Positions 59,494-64,000 of a stretch of 64,000 bases of DNA are shown piece after piece (position 1 is the stretch's first letter; every line of letters starts with the position of its first letter). Origin of the DNA: Stappia sp. TSB10P1A (GTDB lineage Bacteria; Pseudomonadota; Alphaproteobacteria; Rhizobiales; Stappiaceae); the NCBI RefSeq assembly GCF_900185725.1, contig NZ_FYAU01000025.1, positions 62,001 to 126,000 on the forward strand, read 5' to 3'. The position numbers and the translations under genes were made by a program. The notes beneath the pieces were generated by a model, which did not search any database, was not told where the DNA came from, and saw only the letters and a list, made by a program, of their open reading frames with translations.

Positions 59494-60755
59494 GGGCAGC
59501 CTCCTTCCGCATCCAGGTTATCGCCGACGGCCGGCAGAAGGACCGTCGCGGTCGCCAGGGCGGCAATGCCTTCCTCGCGGCCGGTAAAGCCGAGCCGTTC
59601 CGAGGTCGTGGCCTTCACCGATACCCGGTGAAGCGGCGTGCCGCAAATGCCGGCGATGCGCGCGCGCATCGCCTCGCGATGCGGTCCGATCTTCGGCCGT
59701 TCGCAGACGATGGTTACGTCGAGATGCGAGATCCGGCCGCCGCGCTGGCGCAACCGCGCCACCGCATAGGCCAGGAACTGATCGGATGCCGCGCCGCGCC
59801 ACTGCGGATCGCTCGGCGGAAAGTGATGGCCGATATCGCCGTCGCAGATGGTTGCCAGCACCGCGTCGGTGAGGGCGTGCAGGACCACGTCGGCGTCGGA
59901 ATGGCCCTTGAGCGCGCGGTCGTGCGGGAGGGTGATGCCGCCGAGGATGACGCCGCTGCCTGCCTCGAACGCATGCACGTCATAGGCAGTGGCGACCCGT
60001 GTTTCCATCTCCATGCGCTGCTCCATGGCCGGGTCCCTGTCGAGACGGCGGAAATCCTCCGCCGTCGTGATCTTGATGTTGCCGGTCTCGCCCGGCGTCA
60101 GGACGACGGCGAGGCCCGCCCATTCGGCGACGGCCGCGTCATCGGTAAAGGACGCAAGACCCTCGGCCGCTGCGCGTTCGTGGGCCGCCAGGATGTCGCT
60201 ATAGCGGAAGGCCTGCGGCGTCTGCGCGGCAAAAAGTCCGTTGCGGTCGATGGTATCGAGGATGGCGCCGCTTGCCGGGTCCGCTCGCTTGAGCGTGTCG
60301 GAAACCGGGATGGCGGTGACGGCCGCCCGGTTGCCGGTCGCGATCGCGTCGATGGAAGCACTGATAACCCCGCGCGAGACGAAGGGGCGGGCGCCGTCAT
60401 GGACGAGAACAATATCCGGCGCCAGATCTGCCAGGGCGCGCAGGCCGTTCAGCACCGTCGCCTGCCGCGTGTCGCCCCCCCGTGCCGGCGCAGTCAGCCT
60501 GGGGTCGTCGAGGCCCTTGAGGCTGTCGGCATAAAGGGCGTCGTCACCCTCCCCGATCACGACGGTGATATTGGACAGGCGGTCGCAAGCAAGGGCGGCC
60601 TCGATGGTGCGGCGCAGCACGGACGTGCCGCCGATCCGCCGGTATTGCTTCGGGATGCCTCCGCCCGCCCGGATCCCGCGGCCGGCGGCGACGATCAGCA
60701 TCGCTGCCCGGCCGGCGGAACAAGGCGAGGAAGGAGCGGTCGGGGTCATCGTCAT
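59490..60755 (-). CDS. ispDF: Bifunctional IspD/IspF enzyme (MEP pathway)
   Basis: 421 residues, fusion typical of alphaproteobacteria. The IspD half (about 1-235; [43 protein letters not shown]) makes CDP-ME. The IspF half (about 255-421; [19 protein letters not shown] with the metal Asp/His, [40 protein letters not shown]) forms MEcPP. Works after Dxr (2.6 kb) and feeds UppS. Overlaps cinA by 4 bases; divergent from dusB. Confidence 0.97.
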   Translation of the reverse strand: MTMTPTAPSSPCSAGRAAMLIVAAGRGIRAGGGIPKQYRRIGGTSVLRRTIEAALACDRLSNITVVIGEGDDALYADSLKGLDDPRLTAPARGGDTRQATVLNGLRALADLAPDIVLVHDGARPFVSRGVISASIDAIATGNRAAVTAIPVSDTLKRADPASGAILDTIDRNGLFAAQTPQAFRYSDILAAHERAAAEGLASFTDDAAVAEWAGLAVVLTPGETGNIKITTAEDFRRLDRDPAMEQRMEMETRVATAYDVHAFEAGSGVILGGITLPHDRALKGHSDADVVLHALTDAVLATICDGDIGHHFPPSDPQWRGAASDQFLAYAVARLRQRGGRISHLDVTIVCERPKIGPHREAMRARIAGICGTPLHRVSVKATTSERLGFTGREEGIAALATATVLLPAVGDNLDAEGGCP

Positions 60756-60850
60756 GTCCGGGGCATGTCAGGTGGTCAATGCAGATGCGGCGGTTTTGAC
60801 CGTTTCCCCGCGTGTCCACAAGGCTTATGTCGGGCGGGCGAATTTCGCAC

Positions 60851-60893
60851 TTGCGGTGAAACTGACAATGTCTATTCTGTAGGCAAAACAGAA
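60851..60893 (+). promoter_or_regulatory. Putative promoter of the dusB-ntrB-ntrC operon
   Basis: TTGCGG (60851-60856), 16 bases, TATTCT (60873-60878), about 27 bases before the first ATG. A TTCTGT/ACAGAA dyad (60875-60880, 60888-60893) overlaps the -10 and start region and could be an operator. Pattern only. Confidence 0.4.
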
Positions 60894-60905
60894 AGTGCAC
60901 ATCAT

Positions 60906-61940
60906 ATGAGCATGAGCGAAGGCGGCACTGGCCGCCGCGGCATCAGGATCGGGACGGTGGACAGCGCGAACCGCGTTTTTCTGGCTCCCATGTCCGGCGT
61001 GACCGATGTGGCTTTCCGGCGCCTGGCGCATCGCTTCGGCGCAGGCCTCGTCGTCTCCGAGATGGTGGCGTGCGAGCAGCTTGCCGAAGGGCATCCCGAA
61101 ACCCGTCTGCGCAGCGAGGGAATCGCCGGCGCGTCGCATGTGGTGCAACTGGCCGGTCGGGAAGCCCGCTGGATGGCGGAGGGCGCGCGTATCGCAGAGG
61201 CCGCCGGCGCCGATGTCATCGATATCAACATGGGGTGCCCGGCCAAGAAGGTCACCTCCGGCTATTCCGGCTCGGCGTTGATGCGCGATCTCGATCATGC
61301 GTTGACGCTGGTCGAGGCGACCGTCGGTGCCGTCAGCGTGCCGGTGACGTTGAAGATGCGCCTTGGCTGGGACCACGAGTCGATGAACGCGCCGGAGCTT
61401 GCCGCCCGCGCCGAGGCCGCAGGCGTCGCTATGATCACCGTGCACGGCCGCACCCGCTGCCAGTTCTACAAGGGCGAGGCGGATTGGGATGCGATCCGCG
61501 CGGTGCGCGAGCGCGTCACCGTGCCCTTGGTCGCCAATGGCGACTGCGCCTCGGCGCAGGACGCGCGCGAGATGATGCGTCGTTCCGGCGCCGACGCGGT
61601 CATGGTCGGACGCGCCGCCTATGGCCGGCCCTGGCTGCCGGGATCGATCGCGGCCGAGCTCGACGGTCTGCCACAGGCGGCGGTGCCGAGCGGTGCCGAA
61701 CTCGGCGAGCTGGTCTGCGAGCATATCGAGATGATGCGCGAGCTTTACGGCCCGCTGAAGGGGCTGCGGCTCGCCCGCAAGCATATCGCCTGGTATCTGG
61801 ATGCCGGAGCGCCGCAAGTGCCGGGTGCCCTGCGCCAGAAGATCCTGACGTCGGAGGATACCGGCTTCGTGACCGCCAGCCTGAGAACCTGCTTCCTGGC
61901 TGTGCCGCAGACCGGCTCGAGCCTGGAGGCCGCCGCATGA
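60906..61940 (+). CDS. dusB: tRNA-dihydrouridine synthase B
   Basis: 344 residues from ATG 60906 (a second ATG at 60912 is also possible). FMN-dependent reduction of uridines in the tRNA D loop. Seen: [20 protein letters not shown], catalytic Cys in [37 protein letters not shown], and [12 protein letters not shown]. Called nifR3 in older work because it precedes ntrBC, as here; overlaps ntrB by ATGA (61937-61940), so the operon is coupled. Confidence 0.96.
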   Translation: MSMSEGGTGRRGIRIGTVDSANRVFLAPMSGVTDVAFRRLAHRFGAGLVVSEMVACEQLAEGHPETRLRSEGIAGASHVVQLAGREARWMAEGARIAEAAGADVIDINMGCPAKKVTSGYSGSALMRDLDHALTLVEATVGAVSVPVTLKMRLGWDHESMNAPELAARAEAAGVAMITVHGRTRCQFYKGEADWDAIRAVRERVTVPLVANGDCASAQDAREMMRRSGADAVMVGRAAYGRPWLPGSIAAELDGLPQAAVPSGAELGELVCEHIEMMRELYGPLKGLRLARKHIAWYLDAGAPQVPGALRQKILTSEDTGFVTASLRTCFLAVPQTGSSLEAAA

Positions 61941-63052
61941 GAGGCGCACGCGACGCTGCCGCCGGTCCCGTCCCCGGCACCAACGGTCAGATCCTCGATG
62001 CCCTGCCGCATCCGCTGATCCTGGTCGATCCGCAAGGGCGCATCATCGAGGCGAACATGGCGGCGGAGAGCTTCTTCCGCGCCAGCGCGCAGGTGCTGCG
62101 CCGCCATCCGGTCTCCCACTTCGTGCCGTTCGGCAGCCCGCTGCTGATGCTGATCTCGCAGGTGAGGGAGCGCGGCGCGCCGGTCAACGAATACAAGGTC
62201 GACATCGGGTCCCCCCGGATCGGGGCCGAAAAGATCGTCGACATCATCGCCGCTCCCGTCGCCGACCGCCCCGGCGCCGTCGTCCTGATGCTGCAGGAGC
62301 GCGGCATGGCGGAGAAGATCGACCGCCAGCTTACCTCGCGCGGGGCCGCGCGCACCGTCTCCGGCCTTGCCACGATGCTGGCCCACGAGATCAAGAACCC
62401 GCTGTCCGGCATTCGCGGCGCGGCGCAACTGCTGGAAGCCTCCGCCGCCGAGGACGACCGGCCGCTGACCCGTCTGATCATGGACGAGACCGACCGGATC
62501 GTGAAGCTGGTCGACCGCATGGAGGTCTTCTCCGACGAGCGGCCGGTCGAGCGCGAGCCGGTCAACATTCATGTGGTTCTCGACCATGTACAGCGCCTCG
62601 CCAATTCGGGCTTTGCCCGCAACATTCCGATCAACGTCGAATACGACCCGTCGCTGCCGCTGGTTCTGGCCAATCGCGACCAGCTTGTGCAGGTGTTCCT
62701 CAACCTGGTGAAGAATGCCAGCGAGGCGCTCGCGGGCGAAACGGCGGGCGAGATCACCCTGACCACCGCCTACCGGCCCGGTATCCGCCTGTCGGTGCCC
62801 GGCTCGCGGGAGCGGGTGAGCCTGCCGCTCGAATTCTGCGTGCGCGACAATGGTCCCGGGGTGCCTGAGGACCTGCTGCCGCATCTCTTCGACCCGTTCG
62901 TGACGACCAAGGCCAACGGCTCCGGCCTGGGGCTGGCCCTGGTCGCCAAGATCATCGGCGACCATGGCGGTGTCATCGAGTGTGACAGCCAGCCCGGCCG
63001 TACCGTTTTCCGCATCCTGATGCCCGCCTATGCGACGCAGGACGAGACCTGA
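61937..63052 (+). CDS. ntrB: Nitrogen regulation sensor histidine kinase NtrB
   Basis: 371 residues, cytoplasmic. A PAS domain at the N-terminus ([20 protein letters not shown]), the phospho-acceptor His150 in [20 protein letters not shown], and the ATPase with [29 protein letters not shown] and [13 protein letters not shown]. Phosphorylates NtrC under nitrogen limitation, under PII control. 17 bases from ntrC. Confidence 0.96.
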   Translation: MRGARDAAAGPVPGTNGQILDALPHPLILVDPQGRIIEANMAAESFFRASAQVLRRHPVSHFVPFGSPLLMLISQVRERGAPVNEYKVDIGSPRIGAEKIVDIIAAPVADRPGAVVLMLQERGMAEKIDRQLTSRGAARTVSGLATMLAHEIKNPLSGIRGAAQLLEASAAEDDRPLTRLIMDETDRIVKLVDRMEVFSDERPVEREPVNIHVVLDHVQRLANSGFARNIPINVEYDPSLPLVLANRDQLVQVFLNLVKNASEALAGETAGEITLTTAYRPGIRLSVPGSRERVSLPLEFCVRDNGPGVPEDLLPHLFDPFVTTKANGSGLGLALVAKIIGDHGGVIECDSQPGRTVFRILMPAYATQDET

Positions 63053-63069
63053 TATCTGGGACACTGACC

Positions 63070-64000
<931 letters not shown>

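Noticed and set aside
59628-60905. A + strand extension of the dusB frame back through ispDF
   Set aside because: The frame is open only because it is antisense to a GC-rich gene; the real dusB start is fixed by the family N-terminus.

Overview
The window is a 64 kb piece of a GC-rich alphaproteobacterial chromosome, most likely from the Hyphomicrobiales (Rhizobiales). A Stappia/Labrenzia-like lineage is a guess. The case rests on gene order (pyrH-frr-uppS-cdsA-dxr-rseP-bamA-lpxD-fabZ-lpxA-lpxI-lpxB; trpD-trpC-moaC-moeA-lexA; ftsB-pdhA-pdhB-pdhC-lpd...lipA-ratA-cinA-ispDF-dusB-ntrB-ntrC). It also rests on an E1-beta subunit with its own lipoyl domain, a fused IspDF, and a GTTC-N7-GTTC SOS operator of the alphaproteobacterial type in front of lexA. 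Nearly all of it is dense core genome; I see no insertion sequence, prophage, CRISPR array or rRNA.

Layout. 1-12.1 kb (+): end of pyrH, then ribosome recycling, undecaprenyl-PP, CDP-diacylglycerol and MEP-pathway genes, the RseP and BamA envelope genes, and the lipid A genes lpxD-fabZ-lpxA-lpxI-lpxB. 12.1-12.66 kb: a convergent gene-free gap with short repeats and an AT-rich island. 12.66-15.6 kb (-): gltA and gltX. 15.8-18.5 kb (+): comEC with an odd low-complexity C-terminal linker. 18.7-25.5 kb (-): ppiD-like foldase, trpD, trpC, moaC, moeA, lexA, with two LexA-box-like sites in the long lexA leader. 25.7-28.7 kb (+): tpiA, secG, pyrG.

28.8-49.7 kb is a mixed segment: a VOC protein, an RND efflux pair, tRNA-Lys(UUU), a small orphan protein, an orphan CcdA, a DMT transporter, a SPOR-like envelope protein, glmS, a striking secreted cysteine-repeat protein, DUF454 and DUF502 membrane proteins, and the DNA-repair/respiration set recG, sdhE, mfd. 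It separates pyrG from ftsB, a junction where related genomes often carry kdsA and eno. 49.7-58.3 kb (+): ftsB, the complete pyruvate dehydrogenase set, two small GlsB-type membrane proteins, a thioesterase, lipA (which makes the lipoyl cofactor PDH needs) and ratA. 58.3-64 kb: a composite palindromic repeat abutting ratA, a small secreted protein, cinA and ispDF (-), then dusB-ntrB-ntrC (+), with ntrC cut by the window edge.

By function, the left arm supplies envelope biogenesis (Lpx, FabZ, BamA, RseP, isoprenoid carrier, phospholipid precursor). The centre supplies tryptophan, molybdopterin and SOS control. The right arm supplies acetyl-CoA production with its lipoylation, plus nitrogen regulation. 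The best candidates for undescribed biology are the cysteine-repeat/peptidoglycan-binding protein at 40.4-42.0 kb and the compound palindrome at 58.29-58.41 kb that supplies the ratA stop codon. No multi-gene system that I could call new is evident.
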